From: Sneathiella sp.
GTDB lineage: Bacteria; Pseudomonadota; Alphaproteobacteria; Sneathiellales; Sneathiellaceae
NCBI GenBank assembly: GCA_002706985.1
Contig: PAKP01000015.1
Coordinates: 1-64,000, forward strand
Length of the DNA stretch: 64,000 nucleotides
Reading direction: 5' to 3'
This document shows, in pieces, positions 17,480-27,697 of the stretch (position 1 is the stretch's first letter; every line of letters starts with the position of its first letter). The translations under genes and the position numbers were made by a program. The notes below the pieces were generated by a model, which ran no database searches, was not told the DNA's origin, and was given only the letters and a program-made list of their open reading frames with translations.

Positions 17480-18769
17480 CTAGCTTTCGTAAAAAGATAA
17501 CTGCCAGTCCATTTCCTCTTCTGTAAAGGGATATTCAATGCCATTGCGGGCGTTGACGATTTCCCTTCGCGAAACCTGGGCGATAACAGTCTGAATCTTG
17601 AAAGCGAGGCGCATGGACAGCCCTGCTTTCCAGCACAGCGAGGTAACCACCTTGCCGTTGCGCGATGCCAACATCGCTTTCACCCGCTTCTGGCTGTACT
17701 TGCAAAGCAGCGACAATGCGGTGGCGACAAAGTCCTGATCCTTGAGATCGACGGCCTCTGCCACCTTCTCTTCATTGAGCGCCCCGTCTACGAACAACCT
17801 CTCCGCAAAGGTTTTGCCGGATTCCTCCGGCTGTTCCGAGAATGTCTTAGTTTGATCGATCCGGCGCCGGACAATATTTTTTAGCTCTTTCTCCGTTGTG
17901 GCGGGGAGGTTGTGACGGCTTACCAGCTTTTCAACGAGTGACGCCCCGACGAAACCGGCAATTCGCCGCATCGCGCGAAGGGAGAGATTTAGACGCATTG
18001 CAAGCGGTTCATGAAGTGGTTCAATTCCCTCTGCCTGATCCATTATCTCGTCCAGAGTTTCCTCCCGGATTTTGGCCAACGGATTTGCCAGCAGGGCCGA
18101 TACCACAGGTACTTCCAGCTGTGCGACAACCGCCTCGGAAACATCTTCGCCTATCCCCTGACGCCGTGCAATTGCAGGCAGTGCGCCTGCGGCAATCCCG
18201 CTTGCCATGATCTCCAGTAAATCGTTATCCGATAGCAGCGGCGAGTATTCCAAAATCGGGCTTGAGACAACTTCCTCGATATCCTGCGCGAGCGTCATCA
18301 CAATGTTCTTTGGCGCATCGACACTGTCCTTGAGACTTTCGGCGATGATGGCCCTTACTGCCGCCTCCTGGTCGCGCGCAAGGATATCCAGCACCTCAAT
18401 CGTTTTCTCAAGAAGCATGGCTGTTTGCTCGCCTGACAGGTCGGGCAATAGGCGGCAGATTTTCCGCGCAAGCTCGATGCGGACATCGTCTTCGTCATCC
18501 TGCGCCAGGATCAGGTTTGCCTTGACCGGCGTGCAGGGATTGATGGCAAGGTTTTTTCGAACCACACCGGATTCGTCATCTGTCAGGTAATAGAGTATTT
18601 CCGGCTCTGCGTCTTCCCGCGCGGCAAGATCAGCGCGCACGGCAACATCCGTGCTCAAGGCGCGCGCCTTGTTGTCTTCATAGCTCGCAGACGCGGGCTT
18701 TTTTGGCCTGGCTTGCATATTCACAGGCCCGGTCTCCGCTGGTAAATCATGACCCATCTCATAAGGCAC
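17480..18769 (-). CDS. DUF2336 domain protein
   Basis: A protein of about 429 residues that matches DUF2336, a helical HEAT-like repeat family common in alphaproteobacteria. Repeated blocks of the type D-x-x-x-x-V-R-x-x-L-A run through residues 45-300. No membrane segment or signal peptide is seen. The longest form starts at GTG 18769; the ATG at 18757 or 18718 is also possible since no clear ribosome binding site is visible. Function is unknown; some relatives occur near signalling genes. Confidence 0.78.
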   Translation of the reverse strand: MPYEMGHDLPAETGPVNMQARPKKPASASYEDNKARALSTDVAVRADLAAREDAEPEILYYLTDDESGVVRKNLAINPCTPVKANLILAQDDEDDVRIELARKICRLLPDLSGEQTAMLLEKTIEVLDILARDQEAAVRAIIAESLKDSVDAPKNIVMTLAQDIEEVVSSPILEYSPLLSDNDLLEIMASGIAAGALPAIARRQGIGEDVSEAVVAQLEVPVVSALLANPLAKIREETLDEIMDQAEGIEPLHEPLAMRLNLSLRAMRRIAGFVGASLVEKLVSRHNLPATTEKELKNIVRRRIDQTKTFSEQPEESGKTFAERLFVDGALNEEKVAEAVDLKDQDFVATALSLLCKYSQKRVKAMLASRNGKVVTSLCWKAGLSMRLAFKIQTVIAQVSRREIVNARNGIEYPFTEEEMDWQLSFYES

Positions 18770-18890
18770 GATTATAGGAAGTTTTGCTTAACGGGACCTT
18801 AAAGCGATTGTCCGGGCTTTCGGTGATAAAATTGTTCCGGAGGCCGCATTAGGGCTTGTCGTGACTGGCAAAGGACGGCAAAGTCTTCTC

Positions 18891-19586
18891 ATGACAAAAC
18901 TTCCCCTCTGGAAAAATTTCGAGCATATTGATTGCTGGATTTTCGATCTCGACAACACACTCTATCCTTCAAAATCCAACCTTTTCGCAAAAATAGATGT
19001 GAAGATGGGAGAGTTCATCTCGGAGTTCCTCAATGTCGATCTCGTTGAGGCAAAAAACGTCCAGAAGCAGTACTTCAATGAGCATGGCACGACGCTCAAC
19101 GGATTAATGCAGAATCATGATATCGACCCCACGGATTTCCTGACCTATGTTCATGATATTGATGTCTCCGACCTCTCGGCCTCGCCGGAGCTGGCTTCCG
19201 CGCTTGAACAGTTACCGGGGCGGAAAATCATTTTCACCAATGGCTCACATTATCACGCTACAAATGTGTCGTCCCAGCTCGGGATCGATCATCATTTCGA
19301 GCATATTTTCGATATCGTGGCGGCGGACTACAAACCAAAGCCACACAAACCGGTTTATGAGAAACTCGTACTGGAGCTTGATATCGATCCGGGAAAAGCG
19401 GTTCTGTTTGAAGATATGGCCATCAATCTCGCACCGGCTCACGAAATGGGAATGACAACCGTCTGGATACCGAACGATGCCCATTGGTCAACCACAGGCG
19501 CAGCAGGAGACCATATTCACTATCAGACGGATGATCTTGCACGATGGCTGACCGAGCTGCTTGCGGATCGAAATAACATCATATGA
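18891..19586 (+). CDS. HAD-family pyrimidine 5'-nucleotidase
   Basis: A HAD-superfamily phosphatase of about 231 residues, SDT1-like. Motif I is D-L-D-N-T-L (D19 nucleophile, D21), motif II F-T-N-G-S, motif III has the Lys in K-P-H-K-P and motif IV is F-E-D-M. It probably dephosphorylates pyrimidine mononucleotides. The ATG at 18891 is favoured; a GTG at 18861 would add ten residues. It precedes dapD by 85 bp, an order common in alphaproteobacteria. Confidence 0.85.
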   Translation: MTKLPLWKNFEHIDCWIFDLDNTLYPSKSNLFAKIDVKMGEFISEFLNVDLVEAKNVQKQYFNEHGTTLNGLMQNHDIDPTDFLTYVHDIDVSDLSASPELASALEQLPGRKIIFTNGSHYHATNVSSQLGIDHHFEHIFDIVAADYKPKPHKPVYEKLVLELDIDPGKAVLFEDMAINLAPAHEMGMTTVWIPNDAHWSTTGAAGDHIHYQTDDLARWLTELLADRNNII

Positions 19587-19671
19587 AAAATCCGGTTTCG
19601 GCCAATTGACTTCTGACGGGGGGCGGGTATGTTCTCGCGAGCGAATATTAACCAGAATTCAGGAACAAACC

Positions 19672-20517
19672 ATGACATTAGCCGAACTGCAACCGTTCGT
19701 TGACGCCGCCTGGGACAACAGGGACAAGATTTCCACTACCACGACGGGAGAGGTGCGCGACGCCGTCGAAGCAACCCTGAATGCCCTTGATAATGGTGAG
19801 CTTCGGATTGCAGAAAAGGGAAGTGACGGCTGGGTCGTCAATCAGTGGGCAAAGAAAGCAGTGCTGCTCTCCTTCCGCCTCAATGACATGGAAATGATCT
19901 CCGGCGGCCCTGGCAGCAATTCTCACTGGTGGGACAAGGTCCCGAGCAAGTTTGAAGGTTGGGGAGATAACAGGTTCCGCGAAGCCGGTTTTCGCGCTGT
20001 GCCGAACTGTGTTGTCCGCAAGAGTGCCTATATCGCACCCGGGGCTGTGCTGATGCCTAGCTTTGTCAATCTCGGCGCATATGTGGACAGCGGTACGATG
20101 GTTGATACCTGGGTGACCGTCGGCTCCTGTGCCCAGATCGGCAAAAACGTTCATCTGTCCGGCGGCGTGGGGATTGGCGGCGTCCTGGAGCCACTTCAGG
20201 CCGATCCGGTTATCATTGAGGACAACTGTTTCATTGGTGCCCGTTCCGAGATCGTCGAAGGGGTGATCGTCGAAGAAGGTTCCGTTCTTTCAATGGGTGT
20301 CTTCATCAGTGCGTCGACGAAGATTGTCGATCGCAACACCGGTGAAGTGCATATTGGCCGTGTCCCGGCCTATTCCGTTGTCGTGCCGGGCAGCCTGCCG
20401 GGCAAACCGCTTCCTGACGGATCTCCCGGACCAAACCTCTATTGCGCTGTGATTGTAAAAACCGTCGATGCGCAAACGAGATCGAAAACGTCCATCAATG
20501 ATTTGCTGCGCGATTAA
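19672..20517 (+). CDS. dapD: Tetrahydrodipicolinate N-succinyltransferase
   Basis: A 281-residue enzyme of lysine/diaminopimelate synthesis that succinylates tetrahydrodipicolinate. The N-terminal helical domain is followed by left-handed beta-helix repeats (about 100-240), including [11 protein letters not shown] and [10 protein letters not shown] chose the ATG at 19672, which has AGGA seven bases upstream, over the longer in-frame reading from 19561. dapE, the next step but one, lies 1 kb downstream on the same strand. Confidence 0.95.
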   Translation: MTLAELQPFVDAAWDNRDKISTTTTGEVRDAVEATLNALDNGELRIAEKGSDGWVVNQWAKKAVLLSFRLNDMEMISGGPGSNSHWWDKVPSKFEGWGDNRFREAGFRAVPNCVVRKSAYIAPGAVLMPSFVNLGAYVDSGTMVDTWVTVGSCAQIGKNVHLSGGVGIGGVLEPLQADPVIIEDNCFIGARSEIVEGVIVEEGSVLSMGVFISASTKIVDRNTGEVHIGRVPAYSVVVPGSLPGKPLPDGSPGPNLYCAVIVKTVDAQTRSKTSINDLLRD

Positions 20518-20527
20518 TGAATTCTGA

Positions 20528-20551
20528 ACCGGCAGGGCTACCCCTGCCGGT
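20528..20551. terminator. Strong hairpin between dapD and the EamA gene
   Basis: ACCGGCAGGG and CCCTGCCGGT form a perfect 10-bp stem with a 4-base loop that contains the TAG stop of the opposite-strand transporter gene. No T run follows, so it may act as a weak terminator or an RNA 3'-end stabiliser for both convergent transcripts. Confidence 0.55.
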
Positions 20552-21434
20552 CGATTCCGTGCTTTAAATTTTCGCGGTAAATCATATATAGTCCGCTTCC
20601 GGCGATGATGACGACGCCGATCCAGACATTGACCGCCGGAAAATCACCGAAGACGAAAAAGCCCAGCAAAACGGCCCAAAGCAGCCCAGTATATTCAAAC
20701 GGCGCAATCACCCCGACTTCTCCCAATGCGAATGATTTGATCAGACAAATATTTCCCGCGAGCGACAAGAGCGCCATCAGGGCGACAAGTCCGATGTCCT
20801 TAAGCGGCATTGGCTCCCAAGTGAAGAACGCCATAGCACCCGTAATCAGCATAAGTCCGACATTGCTGTAGAAAATAATTGTAAAGGTCGTTTCGGTCCG
20901 GCTTAGAACACGTCCCGTCAGCATGATCCCGCAATAGCAGAGACTTCCGCCTAGAACCATGAATGCTTCGACCTCCAGCAGCCCCGACGTCGGCTGCATG
21001 ACGAACAGAACCCCCATGAAGCCGACAACAATCGCGCTCCAGCGATGGATACCGACCTTCTCTTTGAATAGTGGAACCGAAAGCGCCGTCATCACAAAGG
21101 GAGAGACAAAGAAAATCACCGTCGCATCCGCGAGTGGCAGCTTTTTCAGTGACAGGAAAAACAATAGCGGAGCCAGCACACCCAAAATAATTCGAAGCGC
21201 ATGACCTTTATATTGCCGTGTCCTGATGGAACCCAGTCCACCATGGGTAAATAGCCAGAAACATAGTGCGGGCATCAGAACGAGACCGCGAATTGCCAGT
21301 ATCTGGAGGACGGAGTAATCGGCCTGGACAAGCAGCTTCGCCACAGCATCCATCGTGCTCATGAAGAAGATGGCGACAACCATGAAAAGGATCGCCCGAA
21401 TATTTCTGGAATTTATGGCCGTATCGGGCAACAT
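20538..21434 (-). CDS. EamA/DMT family transporter
   Basis: An inner-membrane transporter of about 298 residues with ten hydrophobic segments in two EamA halves, typical of the drug/metabolite exporter superfamily. P-L-F-K-E-K-V and the second-half P-F-E-Y-T-G-L-L-W-A are characteristic. The substrate is unknown. The ATG at 21434 is taken; a GTG directly before it is possible. It lies between dapD and dapE on the opposite strand. Confidence 0.85.
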   Translation of the reverse strand: MLPDTAINSRNIRAILFMVVAIFFMSTMDAVAKLLVQADYSVLQILAIRGLVLMPALCFWLFTHGGLGSIRTRQYKGHALRIILGVLAPLLFFLSLKKLPLADATVIFFVSPFVMTALSVPLFKEKVGIHRWSAIVVGFMGVLFVMQPTSGLLEVEAFMVLGGSLCYCGIMLTGRVLSRTETTFTIIFYSNVGLMLITGAMAFFTWEPMPLKDIGLVALMALLSLAGNICLIKSFALGEVGVIAPFEYTGLLWAVLLGFFVFGDFPAVNVWIGVVIIAGSGLYMIYRENLKHGIDRQG

Positions 21435-21567
21435 CACATTTCTTTCTATTTTCGCCCGGCTGTCTTATCCCGGGAATCATGAAACCGCAACAAGAGATCA
21501 TATATATTTATAACCGGCACAACCTTCCCCATTGACCATTGCCCCCGGCGAACGGTAAAGGACATCT

Positions 21568-22752
21568 ATGAATAAAATTGCTGACGATATGGATGTTATC
21601 TCGCTCACTCAGTCCCTGATGCGATGCCCGAGTGTTACCCCCAAGGACGCGGGAGCACTTGATGTTCTTCAGGAAGCACTTGAGAAATCGGGCTTTACCT
21701 GTCATCGCCTGACGTTCAGCGATACAGATACGCCAGACGTCCAAAATCTCTACGCCCGCTATGGAACCGGTGCACCCAATTTCTGTTTTGCCGGTCATAC
21801 GGATGTGGTTCCTGTCGGCGACCCCGACACATGGAGTGTCGATCCCTTCGATGGCACCATCCGGGACGGAATGATCGTTGGCCGCGGCGCAGCCGATATG
21901 AAAGCCGCTGTCGCCTCATTTGCCGTCGCGTCGCAGCGTTTCATCAAGGAAACCGATGGACAGTTTGATGGTTCCATAAGCCTGCTGATTACCGGGGATG
22001 AAGAAGGCCCTGCCATTAACGGCACGCGCAAGGTTCTCGACTGGATGACCGCCAATGATGAGAAAATAAATCATTGCATCGTCGGGGAACCGACCAATCC
22101 GGCCGAGCTTGGAGATATGGTCAAGATCGGACGGCGGGGTTCTTTTACGGGGTATCTGACAGTTACCGGTACGGAAGGTCATGTGGCCTATCCGCATCTC
22201 GCGAACAATCCCGTTCCGCATCTTGCGGCGATGGTCGGGGCACTTGACGCCCTCACCCTTGACGATGGGACAGAGCATTTTCAGCCCAGCAACTTGGAAT
22301 TCACGACGATTGATGTCGGCAATACGGCAACCAACGTCATTCCAAAGGCTGCGAAGACGACCTTCAATATCCGTTTCAACACCCATCATAGCCTTGATTC
22401 CCTTGAGAAAACGGTGCGTGCGGTGCTGGACAAGACCGCTGAAGCCCTTGGATGCAGCTATGAACTGGAGTGTAGTAAAAATTCATCACCATTCCTGACA
22501 CCTGAAGGGGATTTCAGTGCTCTTGTCGTCGCGGCAATTGAGAAGCGTCTCGGGCGGAAGCCGGAACTTTCCACCACCGGCGGCACCTCCGATGCGCGCT
22601 TCATCAAGGACCACTGCCCGGTGGTCGAGTTTGGGCTGATCAGCCAGACCATGCATAAAATTGATGAGCGCGCCAGTGTTGCGGATGTTGAAGCCCTGGC
22701 AGATATCTACACGGATATATTGAGAAGCTATTTCCGGAAAAACGGATGGTAA
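21568..22752 (+). CDS. dapE: Succinyl-diaminopimelate desuccinylase
   Basis: A 394-residue M20 metallohydrolase that releases succinate from N-succinyl-diaminopimelate in lysine synthesis. Metal and catalytic motifs are visible: A-G-H-T-D-V-V-P, G-R-G-A-A-D-M-K, G-D-E-E-G-P, E-G-H-V-A-Y-P-H and the late T-M-H-K-I-D-E. AGGA precedes the ATG by seven bases. It overlaps the following membrane protein gene by seven bases. Confidence 0.95.
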   Translation: MNKIADDMDVISLTQSLMRCPSVTPKDAGALDVLQEALEKSGFTCHRLTFSDTDTPDVQNLYARYGTGAPNFCFAGHTDVVPVGDPDTWSVDPFDGTIRDGMIVGRGAADMKAAVASFAVASQRFIKETDGQFDGSISLLITGDEEGPAINGTRKVLDWMTANDEKINHCIVGEPTNPAELGDMVKIGRRGSFTGYLTVTGTEGHVAYPHLANNPVPHLAAMVGALDALTLDDGTEHFQPSNLEFTTIDVGNTATNVIPKAAKTTFNIRFNTHHSLDSLEKTVRAVLDKTAEALGCSYELECSKNSSPFLTPEGDFSALVVAAIEKRLGRKPELSTTGGTSDARFIKDHCPVVEFGLISQTMHKIDERASVADVEALADIYTDILRSYFRKNGW

Positions 22753-23324
22753 GCCTCCGTGAAATCACGAGCTCCCTTTACGGTGCCTATATGCTTGCGC
22801 GTCGTAACCCCGATGCTCTCAGCTATTTCAACATTTCGACGGAAGGATTTTATCATTCCTTTGCCGCAATGCTGCTTGCCGTTCCGCTGTTCATTTTCGA
22901 GAATGCGATCGACTATAAGTCAATTGGCACAGAAACATCACTGATCTCGTTTCTCTTCCTATTGTGCTTTGCACTCTGGATCAGCTGGGGAGCTTATCTT
23001 GCGGTCATGGCCATTTTGGCGCGCTTCATGGGGTTTTCGGACCGATACAGCGTATTCGTAATCGTCTATAACTGGGTTCAGCTTGCCCTGATTATTGTCT
23101 GGTTTCCACTTTCTATCATTGCAAGCGGCATCCTGCCGGTGGAGCTGGCCTCGGGGATAAATCTCGTCTTTATAGTCATAACCTACGCATATCTTTGGTA
23201 TATTATACGGGTTACTCTGAATGTGACTGGCGGTATAGCCGTTGGCTTCGCCTTCATCGAATTTCTAGTGGTGATCCTGATACAGGCTACTTTTGCTGAT
23301 TGGCTGTTTACCGCCGCATCCTAA
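22746..23324 (+). CDS. Multi-pass membrane protein, unknown function
   Basis: A 192-residue hydrophobic protein with about five membrane segments (roughly 37-55, 65-95, 103-125, 130-155, 165-185) and a short charged N-terminus. It starts inside the end of dapE, so it is translationally coupled to it. Its stop overlaps that of truA by four bases. I do not recognise a named family with confidence; the layout resembles Yip1-like proteins. Confidence 0.7.
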   Translation: MVSLREITSSLYGAYMLARRNPDALSYFNISTEGFYHSFAAMLLAVPLFIFENAIDYKSIGTETSLISFLFLLCFALWISWGAYLAVMAILARFMGFSDRYSVFVIVYNWVQLALIIVWFPLSIIASGILPVELASGINLVFIVITYAYLWYIIRVTLNVTGGIAVGFAFIEFLVVILIQATFADWLFTAAS

Positions 23325-24061
23325 CTATATTCTACCTTTGTGAGATAAAGACCATAGGGCGGTGCGTTTGGTCCGGCGCGTTGCCGGTCGCGCGCTTCCA
23401 GCGCAGCCGCCAGATCATTCTTGGACCACTGCCCCGTCCCGACAAGCGACAAACTGCCGACCATGGATCGTACCTGATTATGCAGGAAGGAAAGCGCGGA
23501 CGCCCTTATACGGATTTCCTCTCCATGCCGCGTAACCTTTAGTTCATCCAACGTGCGGATCGGGGACTTGGCCTGACATGCCGCCGCCCGGAAGCTAGTA
23601 AAATCGTGACGCCCCAGAAGAATTTTTGCCGCATCTGCCATGGCGTCGCTATCAAGCTCCCGCTTAACCTGCCATGCGAGTCCCGTATCCACGGTAAGCG
23701 GCGCCCGACGATTGATGATCCGGTAGAGATAATGCCTTTTGGTGGCGTCAAACCGGGCGTTGAACTCCTGATCCACCTCCTCACATTCGAGGATCGCGAT
23801 CGGTGCCGGTTTCAGATGCTGGTTAAGGGCATTCATGACAACTTGAGGTTTTCGAACGGAGGCCAGCTTGAAATTTGCCACCTGCCCCAACGCATGGACA
23901 CCCGCATCGGTGCGGCCCGCGCCCTGGATACGCACCTCCTCACCGCAAAAACGGTGTATCGCTTCTTCGATATGCTGTTGTACCGACGGACCGTTCTTCT
24001 GTCGCTGCCAGCCAACCAGTTCTCTCCCGTCATATTCTATGGTGATGCGATATGACGGCAT
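23321..24061 (-). CDS. truA: tRNA pseudouridine(38-40) synthase
   Basis: A 246-residue TruA enzyme that forms pseudouridine at positions 38-40 of the tRNA anticodon arm. The catalytic Asp lies in [11 protein letters not shown], and the family motifs R-R-Y-L-Y-R-I (here R-H-Y-L-Y-R-I) and F-L-H-N-Q-V-R are present. It starts one base inside the fmt stop (TGATG), ending the def-fmt-truA operon. Confidence 0.95.
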   Translation of the reverse strand: MPSYRITIEYDGRELVGWQRQKNGPSVQQHIEEAIHRFCGEEVRIQGAGRTDAGVHALGQVANFKLASVRKPQVVMNALNQHLKPAPIAILECEEVDQEFNARFDATKRHYLYRIINRRAPLTVDTGLAWQVKRELDSDAMADAAKILLGRHDFTSFRAAACQAKSPIRTLDELKVTRHGEEIRIRASALSFLHNQVRSMVGSLSLVGTGQWSKNDLAAALEARDRQRAGPNAPPYGLYLTKVEYS

Positions 24062-24984
24062 CAGGGAAGAACCTCCCCTTGGCGAATGAGGTGACCATTG
24101 AGGAATGCCGCTGCGCTCATCCGACCTTTTCCGGCAGGCTGGACCGTCTCAAGCGCCAGCGCGCCCTCACCACAAGCGATGGTCAGCTGTCCATCAAGAA
24201 CTTCACCTGGCGTCCCGGAAACATCAATTGGGACAGCGGAAAGTACCTTAATTCGCAGCCCGTCATGTTCAAAGAACGCACCGGGAGCAGGGTTAAGTCC
24301 GCGTATCAGCCGGTCAAGTTCGACGGCACTTTTTGTCCAGTCAATTTTCGCCTCGGACTTCGAGATTTTCTCGGCATAGGTGATCCCTTCTTCGCTCTGT
24401 GGCCTAGCCACCCGACTTTCATCCCCAAGATGCCCAAGCGTTTCGAGCAGCAACTTTGCCCCCTCCTCTGCGAGGGTATCATGAAGTGAGCCAGCAGTCG
24501 CCTTGGCGGTTATCGGAACCTTTGTCTCGCTCAGAACAGGCCCGGTATCCAATCCTGCTTCCATCTGCATTAAGGCAATTCCCGTCTCCTGATCACCTGC
24601 CATAATGGCCCGCTGGATCGGCGCTGCCCCGCGCCACCGCGGCAGCAAGGACGCATGCAGATTGAGGCATCCGTATTTTGGCGCCTCAAGGATCGGTTTC
24701 GGCAGGATCAGCCCGTAGGCGACCACAATAGCAGCCTCCAGCCGTAAGTTTGCAAAATCTGCTTGAATATCCGGGGTCTTGAGCGATACCGGCGTCCGGA
24801 CCGGAATTCCTTCGCTCTCCGCCAGTTGTTGAACGGCAGAGGGTAGCATTTTTTTCCCGCGACCCGCCCGACGTGGTGGTTGGGAATAAACACAAACCAC
24901 ATCATGCGACGAACCGATCAAGGCTTTCAGAATATGGGCGGAGAACGCCGGCGTCCCCATAAAGGCAAGTCGCAGTCCCGCCAT
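24061..24984 (-). CDS. fmt: Methionyl-tRNA formyltransferase
   Basis: A 307-residue enzyme that formylates the initiator Met-tRNA. The N-terminal domain shows [35 protein letters not shown] and the catalytic D-T-G-P region; the C-terminal domain follows. It lies ten bases after def and overlaps truA by one base. Pairing with def links formylation and deformylation. Confidence 0.95.
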   Translation of the reverse strand: MAGLRLAFMGTPAFSAHILKALIGSSHDVVCVYSQPPRRAGRGKKMLPSAVQQLAESEGIPVRTPVSLKTPDIQADFANLRLEAAIVVAYGLILPKPILEAPKYGCLNLHASLLPRWRGAAPIQRAIMAGDQETGIALMQMEAGLDTGPVLSETKVPITAKATAGSLHDTLAEEGAKLLLETLGHLGDESRVARPQSEEGITYAEKISKSEAKIDWTKSAVELDRLIRGLNPAPGAFFEHDGLRIKVLSAVPIDVSGTPGEVLDGQLTIACGEGALALETVQPAGKGRMSAAAFLNGHLIRQGEVLP

Positions 24985-24994
24985 ATCGGCTCCT

Positions 24995-25516
24995 TCAGCT
25001 CGCCAGTTTTTTCTGTTTAAGCAGTTTTCGCAGGATCATATTACGTTTGAGAGCAGAGAGATGGTCCAGGAAGAGAATACCGTCAAGATGGTCCATCTCA
25101 TGCTGAATACAGGTGGCGAGAAGACCGTCCGCCCGAAGGATATGCTCCTCCCCATCCACATCAAGATAACTCACCTCAACTTCAGCCGGACGCACTACAT
25201 CGGCATAATGATCCGGCACAGAAAGACAACCTTCCTCATAAGTGGCATCATGATCCGAAACCCAAGTGATTTCAGGGTTTATAAGGGCCATCGGCTGTGG
25301 CGCACCGTCCTGGTTTCCCTTGCCAACAACATCAACGACAAGCAGACGCTTTTGCACACCAACCTGTATGGCGGCAAGGCCGATACCGGGTGCCGCGTAC
25401 ATTGTCTCAAACATATCATCAACCAGCTTGCGGATTTCCGCATCGACCGCATCCACGGGTTTCGAGACTGTTTTCAAAAGCGGGTCCGGCGCCGTATATA
25501 TGGGCAAAAGGGCCAT
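24995..25516 (-). CDS. def: Peptide deformylase
   Basis: A 173-residue metalloenzyme that removes the formyl group from nascent proteins. All three signatures are present: [16 protein letters not shown] and H-E-M-D-H. It is first in the def-fmt-truA operon. The 110-bp gap to the divergent rmuC carries the promoters. Confidence 0.95.
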   Translation of the reverse strand: MALLPIYTAPDPLLKTVSKPVDAVDAEIRKLVDDMFETMYAAPGIGLAAIQVGVQKRLLVVDVVGKGNQDGAPQPMALINPEITWVSDHDATYEEGCLSVPDHYADVVRPAEVEVSYLDVDGEEHILRADGLLATCIQHEMDHLDGILFLDHLSALKRNMILRKLLKQKKLAS

Positions 25517-25626
25517 GGTCTTCCGTTGTCATTCACATTACGATATATCACAGTCTAGGTATTATGCCTGTTCGCGTTCGTCAAGGCTGTTGACCCACGC
25601 GAAACCGGGCATTCGGGAGTATATTA

Positions 25627-26757
25627 ATGGAAATTGCCCTCATTGCTGTGATCGTGCTTTTGCTGATTGGGATTCTCTTCCTGTTCGTCAAGATGTCAAA
25701 GGCAGAGAAACTGGCGACGGCAGCCTCCGTCAATAGCGAGACTCTTACGCGCCTGACGGAAAGCCTCGTCAATCAGCAGGCTCAACTGGAAGGCCAGCTC
25801 AAACAGGTCTCCGCCGACACAGCGGCAAGTCGGCAGGAGATAAACCAGACATTGAGCGACCGCCTGGATTCCGTTTCAAAACGTCTTGGTGACAGCCTGA
25901 GCCAGTCAGCGGAGAAAACCGGGCAAAGCCTTTCCGAGTTGCAAACGCGTCTTGTCGTTATCGACAAAGCCCAATCAAACCTGACCGAGCTTTCCAATCA
26001 GGTTGTCGGGCTGCAGGACATTCTTGCAAACAAGCAGGCGCGCGGGGCGTTCGGGGAAATACAGCTCAATGATCTCGTCAAATCAGCCCTGCCGCCCTCT
26101 GCCTATGAGTTTCAGGTGACCCTCGGCAATGGGCGACGGGCCGACTGCCTGATCAAGCTCCCCAATCCGCCGGGATCGATTGTCGTCGATGCGAAATTCC
26201 CGCTAGAAAGCTATCACCTGTTACGACAGGCCGAAACGGAAGGCGATAGAGCCGTTGCGACACGTGCTTTCACCGGCGCAATGCAGAAACATATCGCGGA
26301 TATCAGTGATAAATATATTCTGGATGGTGAAACGGCCGAATCGGCACTCTTGTTCCTGCCGTCCGAAGCGGTGTATGCAGAGCTTCACGCCAATTTTCCT
26401 GCCATTCTGGACCGTTCCTACAAGGCGCGGGTCTGGATTGTCTCCCCTACGACCCTGATGGCGACGCTCAATACGGTGCGGGCGGTTCTGAAAGACAGCC
26501 AGATGCGCGCGCAGGCGGGTGTCATCCAGAAAGAGGTTGGCGTGCTTTTGAAGGATGTTGAGCGTCTTGATGCGCGCGTGGAAAATCTCGGCAAGCATTT
26601 CCAGCAGGCGAGCAAGGATATTGAACTGATCGAAACTTCCAGCCGGAAAATCAGCAGCCGGGCCGAAAAAATCGAAGAGTTACAGCTGGGAGAGGAAAGT
26701 GAAGATCTTCTCTCAGGGCCGCCCGACAAAGCACCAGATCCGGAAGAGGCACCCTAA
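25627..26757 (+). CDS. rmuC: DNA recombination protein RmuC
   Basis: A 376-residue RmuC protein, thought to limit recombination at inverted repeats. It has an N-terminal membrane segment (3-22), a long coiled coil (about 30-130) and the RmuC nuclease-like domain with G-A-F-G-E-I-Q-L and [13 protein letters not shown] lies seven bases before the ATG. Its stop overlaps that of recR by four bases. Confidence 0.93.
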   Translation: MEIALIAVIVLLLIGILFLFVKMSKAEKLATAASVNSETLTRLTESLVNQQAQLEGQLKQVSADTAASRQEINQTLSDRLDSVSKRLGDSLSQSAEKTGQSLSELQTRLVVIDKAQSNLTELSNQVVGLQDILANKQARGAFGEIQLNDLVKSALPPSAYEFQVTLGNGRRADCLIKLPNPPGSIVVDAKFPLESYHLLRQAETEGDRAVATRAFTGAMQKHIADISDKYILDGETAESALLFLPSEAVYAELHANFPAILDRSYKARVWIVSPTTLMATLNTVRAVLKDSQMRAQAGVIQKEVGVLLKDVERLDARVENLGKHFQQASKDIELIETSSRKISSRAEKIEELQLGEESEDLLSGPPDKAPDPEEAP

Positions 26758-27350
26758 TCCATTGACCGGCGGGATTTGAGCGCCGCAGAAAGCGTACCAT
26801 CATCGAGATAATCCAGCTCTCCGCCTACCGGCACCCCATGAGCAAGACGTGTTACGCGCACGCCCATTTCATCCAATCGGTCAGAGAGATAATGAGCCGT
26901 CGTCTGACCGTCCACCGTCGCATTCAGCGCCAGTATAACCTCACTGATAACCCCATCGCCTGCCCGGCGGATCAACGGTTCAATATTGAGCTCATCCGGA
27001 CCGATGCCGTCCAGCGCAGAGAGCGTGCCTCCCAACACATGATATGTGCCGCGAAAGGCATCTGACCGTTCCAGCGCCCAGAGGTCCGACACATCCTCGA
27101 CCACGCACAGAAGACTCGCATCGCGGCGCGTATCGCGGCAGATCGCACAGGGATCGGTCACATCGAGATTGCCACATTGACCACAGACTTTCACATTTTC
27201 TGCCGCCGCCTGCATTGCGCTTGCAAGAGGTGTCAACAGACTCTCACGGCGGCTAATCAGATACAGCGTCGCGCGGCGCGCCGACCGCGGCCCCAGCCCC
27301 GGCAACTTAGAGAGTAACTGTATCAGATGCTCTATTTCAGATTGGCTCAT
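26754..27350 (-). CDS. recR: Recombination protein RecR
   Basis: A 198-residue protein of the RecFOR gap-repair pathway. It has a helix-hairpin-helix region near L-P-G-L-G-P-R-S-A, a four-Cys zinc finger (C-G-Q-C ... C-A-I-C, about residues 55-70) and a Toprim domain with C-V-V-E-D. It ends the dnaX-ybaB-recR operon, 23 bp after ybaB. Confidence 0.95.
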   Translation of the reverse strand: MSQSEIEHLIQLLSKLPGLGPRSARRATLYLISRRESLLTPLASAMQAAAENVKVCGQCGNLDVTDPCAICRDTRRDASLLCVVEDVSDLWALERSDAFRGTYHVLGGTLSALDGIGPDELNIEPLIRRAGDGVISEVILALNATVDGQTTAHYLSDRLDEMGVRVTRLAHGVPVGGELDYLDDGTLSAALKSRRSMD

Positions 27351-27373
27351 ACGGAATGAAGACCGCCCGGATA

Positions 27374-27697
27374 TCAGAACGGCAACTGCATGCCGGGAGG
27401 AAGGTCCAGACCGCCTGTCATTTCCTTCATCTTTTCCGCCGAATAGGCGTCTGCCTTGCTGCGTGCATCCGCATGCGCCGCGACGATGAGGTCTTCCATG
27501 ACTTCCTTGTCTTCCGGATCAACGAGCGAAGGATCAATCTGGAGCTTTCGCATTTCGCCCTTGCAGTTCAGCGTGACACTGACCATCCCGGCACCCGATT
27601 GCCCTGTTACCTCGTGATGCTCCAGCTCGGCCTGCATCTCCGCCATTTTGGTTTGCATTTCTTTGGCCTGCTTCATCAGGTTGCCAAGGTTCTTCAT
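27374..27697 (-). CDS. ybaB: YbaB/EbfC nucleoid-associated protein
   Basis: A 107-residue DNA-binding protein of the YbaB/EbfC family. It begins with the typical helix rich in K-Q-A-K-E-M-Q and ends G-G-L-D-L-P-P-G-M. It lies between dnaX and recR, the usual order, and overlaps the dnaX stop by one base. Confidence 0.94.
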   Translation of the reverse strand: MKNLGNLMKQAKEMQTKMAEMQAELEHHEVTGQSGAGMVSVTLNCKGEMRKLQIDPSLVDPEDKEVMEDLIVAAHADARSKADAYSAEKMKEMTGGLDLPPGMQLPF

